From assembly GCA_964596165.1 (NCBI GenBank), contig CAZQTW010000030.1:1-64000 (forward strand): a stretch of 64,000 bases of DNA, given 5' to 3'. The DNA is from CAYUQT01 sp964596165 (lineage in GTDB: Bacteria; Planctomycetota; Phycisphaerae; UBA1845; JAFGLZ01). Below, in pieces: positions 8,721-17,876 of this stretch (position 1 is its first letter; each line of letters starts with the position of its first letter). A program made the translations under genes and the position numbers. A model generated the notes under the pieces. That model saw nothing but the letters and a program-made list of their open reading frames with translations. It ran no database searches and was not told the DNA's origin.

Positions 8721-10316
8721 ATGGACAAAGTCGTCCTGTATCAGCCGTCGTATTACCCCCCCGGGGCTCCGGGTTCACCGTCGACCCCGCTGGCGCTGTT
8801 GTATCTCGCCGACGCACTCGAACGCGTCGGCATCGATTCGGTCCTGATCGACGCAGAAACGCATCCCAATCACCTCGATGCCCTCGTAGACGAATCAAAG
8901 GACGCGCTGGCGGTCGGGATCAGCACGATGAGCGGGCACCAGCTTGCGAACGCGATCACGGCCGCGAAGGCGCTCAAGGCGAAGCGCCCGGACACGCTGC
9001 TGATATGGGGCGGCTGGCACCCGTCGATGGTCCCCGAACAAACGGCGCAGGATCCGCTCGTGGATCTCGTCGTGCGGGGACCCGGCGAAGAGACGCTCAT
9101 CGAAATCCTCCAGGCGAAGCGAGGCGACTGGGACGGCATCCTGGGCGTGACCTGGCGCGACAAGAGCGGCCACGTCTTCAGCACGCCCGACCGAGGCTTC
9201 GGCGGCCTGCGAGAGGATCGGCGGCTCCCCTGGCACAAGATCGACATGGACAAGTACGGGGGCAAGCGGGCCGTCGGCGACGATCACGGCGACAACTTCT
9301 CGGCAACCGGCGGGTCGCCATTCATGTACATGGCCTCGTGCGGCTGCGTCTACGGCTGCCGCTTCTGCGAGACGAACACGATCTACGGGCGGAAGTGGCA
9401 CGCCTTGCCCGCCGAAAAGGTCTTGGACGAGCTGGAAGAACTCTATAAGAAGTGGGGCAAAGAGGTCTTCTACTTCGTCGACCCCGAACTGTTCATCAAC
9501 ATCCGCCGCGCCAAGGCGATCATGCAGGGGATCATCGACCGCAAGCTGCGGATCCTGTGGAAGGGCCAGGTCCGCTACGAACACGTCGCGCGAATGGGCG
9601 TCGAGGGGATGAAACTCGCCTACGAAAGCGGCTGCCGCCAGGTCGGCATGGGGGCGGAGAGCGGCTCGCCCGAGATGATCGAGGCGATCAACAAGGGCAG
9701 CGATCCGAAGGACGCTTACGAGGCCGCGAGAGTCCTGAAGGAAGCCGGAATCGTCGGCCAGTTCAACCTGATCTTCGGCTGGCCCTTCGAGCAGCCCAAA
9801 CATGTGAAAGAAAACCTGAGATTCGCCGCCAACCTCAAACGGGCGAATTCCGATTGCCTGTTGCCGCTGTACTTCTACGCGCCGCTTCCCGGCACTCCGA
9901 TGACCGAGGATGCGATCCGGTATGGTTTCGAGCCGCCGCAGACGATGCGCGAATGGGCGGAGAAGGTGTATCCGTTCTCCGAGCCGGTCGCGCCGTGGAT
10001 CCGGCATCCCAAGTGGTTCAAGGATTACGTCTATCGCGTGATCATCTTCTATCTACCGCTGGCGTTCCCCGGCGAAATCACCCGCGGCACTCTCAAGCAT
10101 ATCCGCAGCCGCATGCGCCGGCTTCCGGATCTGTTGTGGATCTGGCCGGCGCACCTGCTGGCGAAGATCCGCGTGGCGACGGAGTTTTACGGCCTGCCCT
10201 TCGAGTGGCGGCTGTTCAATCTTCTCAAGAAGATCCTTCCGGCGTCCGTCGCACACCGGAGCAAGGATTTCCAGCAGGTCCACCGACCCGCAACACGACA
10301 AGCAGCCCTGGGGTAG
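8721..10316 (+). CDS. B12-binding radical SAM protein
   Basis: Product of 531 aa. An N-terminal cobalamin-binding-like region (about residues 1-140, with STMSGHQ and GGWHPSMVPE) precedes the radical SAM core. The cluster motif CVYGCRFC places the three [4Fe-4S] ligands at Cys209, Cys213 and Cys216. The later motif GAESGSPEMIEAINKG is typical of BchE/HpnR-like proteins. The family catalyses methylations, ring closures and other radical steps on unreactive carbons. It lies 193 bp after the glycosyltransferase pair on the same strand, with a ribosome site (GGGGCAAGGGC) just before the ATG. A role in modifying a lipid or sugar of the same pathway is a reasonable guess but only that. The basic C-terminus with hydrophobic patches could touch the membrane. 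Confidence 0.8.
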   Translation: MDKVVLYQPSYYPPGAPGSPSTPLALLYLADALERVGIDSVLIDAETHPNHLDALVDESKDALAVGISTMSGHQLANAITAAKALKAKRPDTLLIWGGWHPSMVPEQTAQDPLVDLVVRGPGEETLIEILQAKRGDWDGILGVTWRDKSGHVFSTPDRGFGGLREDRRLPWHKIDMDKYGGKRAVGDDHGDNFSATGGSPFMYMASCGCVYGCRFCETNTIYGRKWHALPAEKVLDELEELYKKWGKEVFYFVDPELFINIRRAKAIMQGIIDRKLRILWKGQVRYEHVARMGVEGMKLAYESGCRQVGMGAESGSPEMIEAINKGSDPKDAYEAARVLKEAGIVGQFNLIFGWPFEQPKHVKENLRFAANLKRANSDCLLPLYFYAPLPGTPMTEDAIRYGFEPPQTMREWAEKVYPFSEPVAPWIRHPKWFKDYVYRVIIFYLPLAFPGEITRGTLKHIRSRMRRLPDLLWIWPAHLLAKIRVATEFYGLPFEWRLFNLLKKILPASVAHRSKDFQQVHRPATRQAALG

Positions 10317-10538
10317 AGCGGTTTACGACCGACGTAGCGGCCGGCATCCTCGCTGCCCGGACCTGATCGTCCCTACGGGACGCACGGGTTCATGTAACCC
10401 ACCTCAGTGTCGAGCGGGAGCGGTTGCATCCCCTGCATCGTGTCGGACAGCACGTCACCGGATCAACACGGTCCGGCTCGGCATCGCCGGGTTCACCCGC
10501 CTCTTACCTTAGGGCCCATCCGCCTACTTCGCCCGGCT

Positions 10539-11864
10539 TCATTCGACGAGCTTCAGCGTGTACTTGTAGGCGTCCGCATCGTAGATGTGCGTCGCGCTCT
10601 CGCCGTAGGCCGTCAGATAGAGTTCCAACTCGTGCGTCTCCCGATTCTCCAGCAGCGAGAAGTTCGAGAATTGAACCGCATCCGTCTGACTCGGCTGCCG
10701 ATCGTCGATGGCCGTCACGGTGTTTCGCTTCAGCGACGGGGTCTTCTCATCGACCTCCGCGATCACCAGGGGGTAGCGGGGCGAATTCCCATTGGGCGGC
10801 TCGGCCGTGATGTTGCCGAACCAGTAGAGCTTTTTCGTTACGCTGTGCCGGATCATACGATGGATGCTCGACGGCGAATAGAAGCTCGACCCGTCGTCGT
10901 ACGTCCATTCCCTGACCTCGCTGAGCGTCAGGCCGCCGTCGCTCGAAACGCTGTACCACTTGCGGCCGGGCGCCGCCTTGATGTCGAGACCGGCGTTGGA
11001 GCCTCGCCAGACGACGAGGACGCGCCCGTCGCTCAGCTCGGCCACCTCGGGCTCCATCATGCCCCGCGATGAGACGTGGCGCGGCAGCCACACCGGTTTG
11101 CCCGCCGTCCATTCGTAGTCGCCCTGCCGGGTGTTCCACCGGCCCACGAAACACCGCGAGCCGATGGACCGTTCGCCCGCCGCGATGTCCCACGTCTTGA
11201 TCTTGTAAGGATTGGGATCGGGTGCGTCGTGGGGGATGTTCGAGGCCGCCACGGCATGGATCAGCGTCCCGTTGCTGTGACGGATCACGTTGTTGCCCAC
11301 GTACGCCAGGTTTCGCTTGAGGAAGGCCGGCTTGATCGGGTCGTTCGGGTCGAACGGATCTCCGTCTTCGTATCGGAGCTGTCGCGGCGTCGACCACGTC
11401 TTGCCGAGATCGCGCGAGATGCGCGAATAGGTGAAGTTGTGATATGTGCCGTCGCGCGCGATCTGGCGGAGCCACATGTCGACCAGGACGCCGGCCTCCG
11501 GATCGAAGAGCTTGGGTCCCGACCCCTCCCAGACCTCGACCTTCTTCGGATAACTCAGCGTCGGAGGCATCGGCGTGAAGCCGGACCACGTGCGGCCATT
11601 ATCCGTCGACAGGCGGAACTTGGGCTCATCCGGCACATCGTCGCGGCGCTCGAGGGCGTGGATCTCCATGCGTTCGAGCTTCGGCCCGACGTAACACACC
11701 GACACCATCGCGGCCGACTTGGGCACGGGGTGCTTCGCATAGAGCTCCTTCTTGATTGCTACGATCGGCCGGTTGGTCTTCCAGGGTGGCTTCGCCGCGT
11801 TTTCTTCTGCGAAGACTGGATGTCCAAGAAGTGCGGCAAACACCGTCAGAATGAGAAGTCGCAT
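10539..11864 (-). CDS. Secreted sialidase-like (BNR/Asp-box) protein
   Basis: Start at 11864 is chosen for the signal peptide MRLLILTVFAALLGHPVFAE and a GGAG ribosome site; the frame is open for 39 more codons but without either. The mature protein is about 420 aa. Three Asp-box-like motifs (STDNGRTWSG, SRDLGKTWST, SSDGGLTLSE) and the phrases MMEPEVAELSDGRVLVVWRG and NGTLIHAV are characteristic of the exo-alpha-sialidase/neuraminidase superfamily. I cannot confirm the full Arg triad, so the sugar released is uncertain. It shares its strand with the beta-helix protein upstream, but 155 bp with a hairpin repeat lie between them. Confidence 0.7.
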   Translation of the reverse strand: MRLLILTVFAALLGHPVFAEENAAKPPWKTNRPIVAIKKELYAKHPVPKSAAMVSVCYVGPKLERMEIHALERRDDVPDEPKFRLSTDNGRTWSGFTPMPPTLSYPKKVEVWEGSGPKLFDPEAGVLVDMWLRQIARDGTYHNFTYSRISRDLGKTWSTPRQLRYEDGDPFDPNDPIKPAFLKRNLAYVGNNVIRHSNGTLIHAVAASNIPHDAPDPNPYKIKTWDIAAGERSIGSRCFVGRWNTRQGDYEWTAGKPVWLPRHVSSRGMMEPEVAELSDGRVLVVWRGSNAGLDIKAAPGRKWYSVSSDGGLTLSEVREWTYDDGSSFYSPSSIHRMIRHSVTKKLYWFGNITAEPPNGNSPRYPLVIAEVDEKTPSLKRNTVTAIDDRQPSQTDAVQFSNFSLLENRETHELELYLTAYGESATHIYDADAYKYTLKLVE

Positions 11865-11987
11865 GGGATCACTCCAGTGGGCCGCCGCATGGCCTGATTC
11901 ATTTGCTCCAGAACCCCAAAACACAGCGTGCATCTTGACGTCCCTTCCCCCCTTTGACAAAGCGACACTGAAGGGGGTCACGTCCCC

Positions 11988-12006
11988 CCCCCCTTGATAA
12001 GGGGGG
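11988..12006 (-). terminator. C6/G6 hairpin repeat after the beta-helix gene
   Basis: CCCCCC at 11988-11993 pairs with GGGGGG at 12001-12006 around TTGATAA. It lies just beyond the stop of the minus-strand beta-helix gene and could terminate it. The surrounding C/G runs look like a dispersed intergenic repeat rather than a unique terminator. Confidence 0.45.
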
Positions 12007-12018
12007 ATTCCGGGGGAT

Positions 12019-13617
12019 CTACGGTTCCACCTTCACCTCTCGCTCGGCGCGCCCCGCCCGTCCCGCGTCGTCCCAGGCGAGGAGCGTCACGCGGTACGTC
12101 CCCCGTCTATGATAGGTGTGGACGGGTTGGGCGTCGATCGACGGCAACCCGTCGCCGAAGTCCCACAACAGCGCGGCGATCTTGCCCTTGGCGGCGCGGG
12201 ATGCGTGAACGAAGGTCGCGGGCTCACCGACGCGAACGAGCTTGGGCGCGTCGAAGGCCGCGACCGGAGCGGCATGCCCGAACGGCTTGCCCGCCGGCAA
12301 GGCATTGCTCCCGTTGCCCGCCACGACGCAATCGACCCACTCGAGCGCCGAGTAGTCTCCCGGTCCCACGACGGCCGGACCCTTGTTGCCCTTGATCACG
12401 CACCGAATGAAGGTCAGTTGATCGACCTTCGCCCCGATCAACTGGAGGCCGAACCGCCCGTTCCCGCTGAACTCGCACTCCTCGAAGGTTGTGCGGCTGA
12501 CGTTGCCGCAGGTGCGGAAGCCGTGCCCCTCGTCGCCGGGATACCAGACCTTTCCCTTGCCCACCGGCATATCAGAGAACGTGCAGCGATAGAAGTAGTG
12601 ATACGCGATGCCGGCCGTCTCGCCCTGGAGCTGGGCGCCCCACTGGTTGCAGTCGCGAACGGTGTTCCGCGCCCAGAAGACGTAGTCCTTCTTCAGATCG
12701 GCCGAGACCGAGAGTCCGATCTTCTGCCCGCCGTCGATCGTGTTGTCGGTGAGGACCAGGTAGGAACCGACCGCCTCGATCCCGCAGAACTTGTATTCGC
12801 CCGATGTGTCGCCGATGACGTTCCGCCGGGCGGCGCCCCAGTCGCACCCGCCGAAGCTCAGCCAATGATCGATGCGGTTGTCTTCGATGACGGCCCGATC
12901 GCACCCACCCCAGACCTCGATGCCGAGGCCTTCGCCGCCCGAACCGCTCACGGTGTTGCCGCGAATCTCGAGATCCGTCGAGCCGTTGTCGCCGAAGATG
13001 CCGCCGCGGCCGGTCTTGCCGATCGTGTTGCGAAGAATGCGATTCCGCGACGAACCCCAGCTCAGGCGAATCCCCCCTCCGAAATCCGCACCGACCCCGA
13101 TGTTCTCGATCCGGCAGTCGGCAATGACGCTGTCCGTCACGCCGTTCTGCCTCGTCGGGTTCGTCCCGGAGAATAGAATGCCGTGCGGCCCGAACGCCTT
13201 GCTTTTGACCAGGTTTCGAATGGTCACGTGGTGGACGTTCAGCCGCCGCGCGCCGCCTGCCGTGATGCCTTGCGAGGCGTTTGGATTCCCCGCCCCGTCC
13301 AACGTTAGGTCGGAGACCTCGACCTCCTGGCAACTCGATAACTGGAGCATCACCGCGGGACGGTCTCCGACGAATCGAACGATCGTCTTGTCCTGGCCCG
13401 CACCTTTCACGTTCGTCTGTGATTTCGGCTGAATCGGTCCGGTGATCGTGAACGTCCCGGCCGGCAACGACACCGTGTCGCCCGGCGACGAGTGGTTGAT
13501 CGCCGCCGTGATGGCGGCCGAGTCGTTTCCGACCACAGCAATGACCTTGGCCTCGGCGAATGACGACGACAGCGGCAATCCCACGGCGACGACCATCGCC
13601 AGAGCGTGCGTCTTCAC
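12019..13617 (-). CDS. Secreted right-handed beta-helix protein with C-terminal PKD domain
   Basis: The start is GTG at 13617: GGGAGGACACGAC sits just upstream and the signal peptide VKTHALAMVVAVGLPLSSSF follows. The frame is open for another 440 codons, but that stretch is unsupported. The product is 532 aa. Residues about 25-430 are parallel beta-helix repeats of pectate-lyase/PbH1 type (ITAAINHSSPGDTVSLPAGT, then repeated N-x-I rungs such as RNRILRNTIG and RAVIEDNRIDH). Residues about 445-530 are a PKD-like beta-sandwich (ALLWDFGDGLPS, HTYHRRGTYRVTLLAWDD). No lyase or hydrolase residues could be assigned. Export for polysaccharide binding or cleavage fits its neighbours. Confidence 0.75.
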   Translation of the reverse strand: MKTHALAMVVAVGLPLSSSFAEAKVIAVVGNDSAAITAAINHSSPGDTVSLPAGTFTITGPIQPKSQTNVKGAGQDKTIVRFVGDRPAVMLQLSSCQEVEVSDLTLDGAGNPNASQGITAGGARRLNVHHVTIRNLVKSKAFGPHGILFSGTNPTRQNGVTDSVIADCRIENIGVGADFGGGIRLSWGSSRNRILRNTIGKTGRGGIFGDNGSTDLEIRGNTVSGSGGEGLGIEVWGGCDRAVIEDNRIDHWLSFGGCDWGAARRNVIGDTSGEYKFCGIEAVGSYLVLTDNTIDGGQKIGLSVSADLKKDYVFWARNTVRDCNQWGAQLQGETAGIAYHYFYRCTFSDMPVGKGKVWYPGDEGHGFRTCGNVSRTTFEECEFSGNGRFGLQLIGAKVDQLTFIRCVIKGNKGPAVVGPGDYSALEWVDCVVAGNGSNALPAGKPFGHAAPVAAFDAPKLVRVGEPATFVHASRAAKGKIAALLWDFGDGLPSIDAQPVHTYHRRGTYRVTLLAWDDAGRAGRAEREVKVEP

Positions 13618-13947
13618 GTCGTGTCCTCCCGAAGCGCGAGCGCGCTTTCTCCGGCGAGCAGATTCCCGCAAAGCCGCCGCGCAGGCAAGAGGCGTGGGGT
13701 GAGTACCGGTCGCAGGCCGCGACGATGGCCCCCGGCCGTCGCCCATCGGAGGAAGAAAAACCGTAAAACGGGGTGACGGGGCCCTTGTCCGACTCCTTTG
13801 CCGGACGTAAGAATGAGAAGGGACCGCTGAGATATCCCTCCTGGAGACCGATGTGCAGGGGTCTCCAAAGCGATCCCTCCTGATACGGCCGGACATATCC
13901 CAACGGTGAGGCAGAGGCTTGTGCTGTAGTGAAAGGGGTGAGCCGTC
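13618..13947. other. Intergenic region between divergent secreted-protein genes
   Basis: It separates the beta-helix gene (minus) from the PqaA-like gene (plus), so promoters for both should lie here, but I see no convincing -35/-10 pair. Only the ribosome sites at its two ends are clear. The apparent coding frame running through it on the minus strand has no supporting features. Confidence 0.4.
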
Positions 13948-15708
13948 ATGGTGCGCGCTGATGGGGTTGTGTCTGTACTGGTTCTGGCGGGTTCTTTCGG
14001 ATTTGCGGTGGAGACGCCGGCAAGCGGCACCCAGACCGCGGGAAGGACCGCCTTGGATGACTACGTGGCCGCACCCGACCCGAGTTATCGGTGGGTGCTT
14101 CGCAAGACCGCCGTCGAGCCGGACTACAAAGGCTACATCCTGGACATGATCTCGCAGATCTGGCGCACGCCCCAGGAGGTCAACCGGACCGAATGGCAGC
14201 ACTGGGTGACGGTCGTGGTGCCCGAGGGTGTGACGACCGATACGGCCATCCTCGTGATCGAAAGCGGCTCGAACGGCGGTGCGGTCCCCGCGCAGGTAGA
14301 CCCCATCATCGCCACCGTCGCCGTGGCCACCCAGTCCGTCATTGTCTATCTCCAAATGGTCCCGAACGAGCCGCTGCGGTTCGCCGACGAGAGCTTCTCG
14401 CGAACCGAGGACGGCATCATCGCCTACACGTGGGACAAGTTCCTTCGAACGGGCGACCCGACGTGGCCGGTCCAACTTCCGATGGTCAAGTCGGCCGTCC
14501 GCGCGATGGACGCCGCTCAGGAATTCCTCGCGAGCGCCGAAGGGGGCGGCGTTGTCCTCCGCCGGTTCGTGGTGGGCGGCGGTTCCAAGCGAGGCTGGGC
14601 CACGTGGCTCACCGCCGCCGTCGATCCGCGCGTCATCGCCATTGTCCCCGTGGTGATCGACGTGCTGAACGTGGAGAAGAACTTCATCCATCATTTCGCC
14701 TCCTACGGTTTCTGGGCACCGGCCGTGGGCGATTACACGCGGATGGGTATCATGGATTGGGTCGGCACGCCGCAGATGGCCGCGCTGATGGACATCGTCG
14801 ACCCTTACGTCTACCGCGACCGCTTCACGATGCCCAAGTACCTCGTCAATGCGACGGGCGATCAGTTCTTCCGGCCCGACTCGTCGCAGTTCTACTGGGA
14901 CGATCTGCCGGGCGAGAAGCATCTCCGCTACGTCCCCAACGCCGACCACAGCATGATCGGGGGAGGGTTGGAGACGGTCATCGATGCGGCCACGAGTGTG
15001 GCCGCGTACTACACGAGCCTGGTCAACGGCACGCCGCGTCCGCGGTTCTCATGGACCAATGAGTCGGACGGCTCTATTCGCGTCCGGACGATCGATACTC
15101 CCACGGCCGTGCGACTGTGGCAGGCGAGTAATCCGACCTCGCGGGACTTCCGGCTGGAGAAGATCGGCAAGGCATGGACAAGCACGGACCTCACCGACCA
15201 GGGCGGCGGCGTGTTCGTCGGCCGGGTGTGCCAACCACAACAGGGCTTCGTCGCGTTCATGGTCGAACTGCAATTTGACAGCGGTTGGCTGTACCCGTTC
15301 ACGTACAGCACGCAGGTCCGAATCCTTCCGGAGCCGGCCACGTTGAGCGTCCGGGCGAATGTCGCCGAGTGGGGAACCGTGCTGGTCGAGCCGAACCTTG
15401 CGAGGTACTACGATCCGAACACGGTCGTCACGCTGACGCCGCAACCGGCCGGCGGCTTCGTGTTTGTCGGATGGACCGGCGACGTTGCCGCGACGGAGAC
15501 GATCGGCGAATCGCTTCGGATCACGATGGATCGAGATCGGTCGGTGCAAGCGATGTTCGTGCCGGTCAACGATGTAGACCCCAACCACATTCAGTGGCGC
15601 CTCGGGCCCGACGGCGAATGGCACTCCTGCGGCGCGGGGACGAGCATGCCGTTGGCCACGCTGCTCGCCCTGTACGGCCTGATGATCGGCCAGGCGCGGA
15701 GGCGGTAG
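13948..15708 (+). CDS. PqaA-type (PhoPQ-activated) alpha/beta hydrolase with InlB-like repeat and Cys-Gly anchor
   Basis: Product of 586 aa with an AAAGGGGTGAG ribosome site and an N-terminal hydrophobic signal. Residues about 30-400 match the PhoPQ-activated pathogenicity-related family: the tandem DDYVAAPDPSYRW, LQMVPNEPL, the nucleophile elbow GGSKRGW (Ser213) and a late Asp/His pair around NATGDQFFRPDSS and VPNADHSMIG. Residues about 460-535 form an InlB B-repeat-like module (VTLTPQPAGGFVFVGWTGD). The C-terminus has SCGAG, a hydrophobic helix and RRR, the same tail type as the first gene of the window. The protein is therefore probably exported and anchored or processed at the envelope. 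Substrate unknown. Confidence 0.75.
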   Translation: MVRADGVVSVLVLAGSFGFAVETPASGTQTAGRTALDDYVAAPDPSYRWVLRKTAVEPDYKGYILDMISQIWRTPQEVNRTEWQHWVTVVVPEGVTTDTAILVIESGSNGGAVPAQVDPIIATVAVATQSVIVYLQMVPNEPLRFADESFSRTEDGIIAYTWDKFLRTGDPTWPVQLPMVKSAVRAMDAAQEFLASAEGGGVVLRRFVVGGGSKRGWATWLTAAVDPRVIAIVPVVIDVLNVEKNFIHHFASYGFWAPAVGDYTRMGIMDWVGTPQMAALMDIVDPYVYRDRFTMPKYLVNATGDQFFRPDSSQFYWDDLPGEKHLRYVPNADHSMIGGGLETVIDAATSVAAYYTSLVNGTPRPRFSWTNESDGSIRVRTIDTPTAVRLWQASNPTSRDFRLEKIGKAWTSTDLTDQGGGVFVGRVCQPQQGFVAFMVELQFDSGWLYPFTYSTQVRILPEPATLSVRANVAEWGTVLVEPNLARYYDPNTVVTLTPQPAGGFVFVGWTGDVAATETIGESLRITMDRDRSVQAMFVPVNDVDPNHIQWRLGPDGEWHSCGAGTSMPLATLLALYGLMIGQARRR

Positions 15709-15800
15709 AGACAGGTTCGTACGATTGCATCTCCGCTCGGGCCGAACAGCCGCGCGGGCACGAAGACAAGGCCTTGTTGGGGGTCGAATCGAATGCTCAT
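15709..15800 (-). pseudogene. 5' fragment of a retropepsin-like aspartic protease gene
   Basis: Reading from ATG at 15800, about 30 codons (MSIRFDPQQGLVFVPARLFG, then PSGDAIVRTCL) match the start of small bacterial retropepsin-like proteases. The expected catalytic D-T/S-G segment would follow immediately. Instead similarity ends exactly where the convergent hydrolase gene stops, so the catalytic part is gone. It overlaps the stop of the upstream fragment by an ATGA, as in an intact pair. Confidence 0.5.
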
Positions 15801-16015
15801 CGCGCGATGGCCGCGTCTTGCGGCAGTGAGCCGATGAAGAGGAATGCAGAGTGCTTTGGCCGCCGCTCCAGCGCCTTCCGGTAGACTTCATCCCGGTCCT
15901 TGCTGTACCGGAGAACCTTGCCGCCGATCACCTCAAGGGATTGATCGAGTTGCGGATCTTCGATGAGGACCCACTCCGAATCGAAACAGGTCTTGATCTC
16001 CGAATAGCGTCAGCA
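15797..16015 (-). pseudogene. Degenerate partner ORF of the aspartic protease (DUF5678-like)
   Basis: The minus frame reads YSEIKTCFDSEWVLIEDPQL, then a segment with KVLRYSKDRDEVYRKAL and a stop overlapping the protease start. This is the small protein usually encoded just upstream of retropepsin-like proteases. There is no usable start codon: where M-T-Y would be expected the sequence reads CTGACG, one extra C, then TAT, so the initiator and the frame are both lost. Function of the family is unknown; this copy is dead. Nothing is recognised in 16016-16134. Confidence 0.5.
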
Positions 16016-16134
16016 CTTCACCCACGACAGAACTCCCGGGGCGAATCTCATACCGATTATGGCCTAGCCGACCCGGAAACAGACACCATGCCCAAGAGAG
16101 CCGCCGGCCCGCACCACCCGATCGCCCATCCAGT

Positions 16135-17823
16135 TCACCGCGGCGCGCCGACCCGCTCCAACAGTTCCCGCCGCGTTGCGCGGAAGGCCTGGACGTCGCC
16201 GTTGTAGCGGTCGAAGGCGAGCACGTGCGTCTCGGCGAACTTCATCGCCGCCGCCGGATCGCGCTCGCCCAGGATGCTCAGCAACTCGTAGTCCGCGATC
16301 CCGTCGCGCATCGCCTCGTGGCGGATCGAATCGAGCGGACCTTCGCGGCCGGGATAGACAATCCAGGCGTCGCCGGCCGGCAAGTACGGCGGACCGCCGT
16401 GTGCCCGGGTCGTGTGCTTGAACGGGTCGTCCTTCGTCCAGTGATTGTAGCCCCAATGCAGATAGCCCGTGACGCCGTATCGATAGTTGATCCAGTGCAG
16501 GATCCGCGTCTTGATCAGCGGCTGCTCGATGAAGCGGTTGGCGTACTCGCCCTGCGGGAAGACGCACGTGTAGAACCACACCTGCTCGCCGGCCTTCTGC
16601 CGCTGCTGGTAGTGGGGAAAATCCTCGTGAAGGAAGTTGAGCTGCGGCACCCAGACGTCGATCGCCCCGACGAGGTCCTTCGTGTGACAGGCCTCGACGA
16701 TCTTCAGCTCGGGAGCGTACTTGCGGGCCAACTTGGCCATCGCCCTGTACCCCGCCGCGTTCGACGGAATCGGCTCGTCGGCCAGGTGCTGCATGTACTG
16801 GTCGAGCCAGCCCTTCTCGCGAAGATGCCTGACCAGTGCGGGGAAGAACCGGGCGTAGAACCGATCGGCCTCGGGCGAGTTCGGGTCGACCGAGGCGGAC
16901 ACCACCTTGCCATCCTTGATCTGACGCGTGCCGACGACGAACGACGACAGCCATCCGCCCGCGCGGCCGCCGATGTGCCCGCCCTCGATCCGACCGATCA
17001 CGCCCTCCTCGATGAAGATGTCCACCCAGCGATCGAAGCCGGCGAAGTCGATGTCGAGCTGCCCGTCGGCTCCGGCCTTGAACGTCGCCAGGCCGAGCGG
17101 CGAGATGAGCGCGACGTTCTGACGGTGAGCGGCCATGTTGCGGGCGTAGCGGCGAAGCAGCGCCCAGTACTCCGGCGAATCCGGCTTGGGGCTGATCGCC
17201 ATGTGGGGCCAGTGCATGGCGAACCAGTTCGTGACCCACAACCGGGATCGCCCGACGACAGCCGCATAGACACGGACGCGGAGCGGCAGCTTGGCCATAG
17301 CCTTTTGCCCGTCAATTATGGCCGTGACGTCCAGATCGGCGCGATAGGAGCCGGCCTGGGCATCGGCTGGGACCGGCACGGTGATCCAGATCGGTTGCGC
17401 TTGGTTTGCTGCTACGTCGACCGATTCGACCTCAAGCAGCGGATCGGGGAAATCGGCCGGCGGCTTACGAAGCTGATCCTTGGGCGGCTTCTGAATGGGA
17501 CGGTCCACCGGGACATAGCCGACGAATCGCGGCACGGGTGACAGCGTCAGCTTGAGGTCCTGCTTTCCTTCCAGGCTCATCGAAGGAACGGTGGCGCGAA
17601 GGCCTGCCATCGGCTTATCGGCGCGGACGACCACCTGGAGCGTGGCGGTCTCGCCCCGGGCAACCTCAGCGACGGCCTCGGCCGGCTCGGCCGGGGTGGC
17701 ATCTCGAAAAACCTTGATCAGCGGATCGACCGCCCAGATCCTGAGCGCCGTGGGCTCCTCGGCCCGCGCCCCAGATGCACAAACGCACAGCCCGACAATC
17801 GCGGCGACGAAGAAACGGTTCAT
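16135..17823 (-). CDS. Secreted DUF4091 / GH123-like glycoside hydrolase
   Basis: Product of 562 aa with ribosome site AAGGAGAAGCC and signal peptide MNRFFVAAIVGLCVCASGAR. An N-terminal beta-sandwich (about residues 25-190) precedes a TIM-barrel-like catalytic half. Marks of the DUF4091 family are WPHMAISPKPDSPEYW, LADEPIPSNAAGYRAMAK (acidic pair on a barrel strand), LHWGYNHWTKDD and DSIRHEAMRDGIADYELL. Related GH123 enzymes cleave N-acetylgalactosaminides by substrate assistance, and the DEP motif could supply the acid. Length fits the family. Exact sugar specificity cannot be stated. It has its own promoter-like sequence 95-120 bp upstream. Confidence 0.75.
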   Translation of the reverse strand: MNRFFVAAIVGLCVCASGARAEEPTALRIWAVDPLIKVFRDATPAEPAEAVAEVARGETATLQVVVRADKPMAGLRATVPSMSLEGKQDLKLTLSPVPRFVGYVPVDRPIQKPPKDQLRKPPADFPDPLLEVESVDVAANQAQPIWITVPVPADAQAGSYRADLDVTAIIDGQKAMAKLPLRVRVYAAVVGRSRLWVTNWFAMHWPHMAISPKPDSPEYWALLRRYARNMAAHRQNVALISPLGLATFKAGADGQLDIDFAGFDRWVDIFIEEGVIGRIEGGHIGGRAGGWLSSFVVGTRQIKDGKVVSASVDPNSPEADRFYARFFPALVRHLREKGWLDQYMQHLADEPIPSNAAGYRAMAKLARKYAPELKIVEACHTKDLVGAIDVWVPQLNFLHEDFPHYQQRQKAGEQVWFYTCVFPQGEYANRFIEQPLIKTRILHWINYRYGVTGYLHWGYNHWTKDDPFKHTTRAHGGPPYLPAGDAWIVYPGREGPLDSIRHEAMRDGIADYELLSILGERDPAAAMKFAETHVLAFDRYNGDVQAFRATRRELLERVGAPR

Positions 17824-17876
17824 GGCTTCTCCTTGTGGTTATGCGGAACGCCGCCCGCTTGTATCCGGCAGACGGT

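Noticed and set aside
12019..14949. A 976-codon minus-strand protein with an extra 440 N-terminal residues before the beta-helix
   Set aside because: The extra part crosses an intergenic region and runs antisense to the PqaA-like gene, while a good ribosome site, GTG start and signal peptide exist at 13617.
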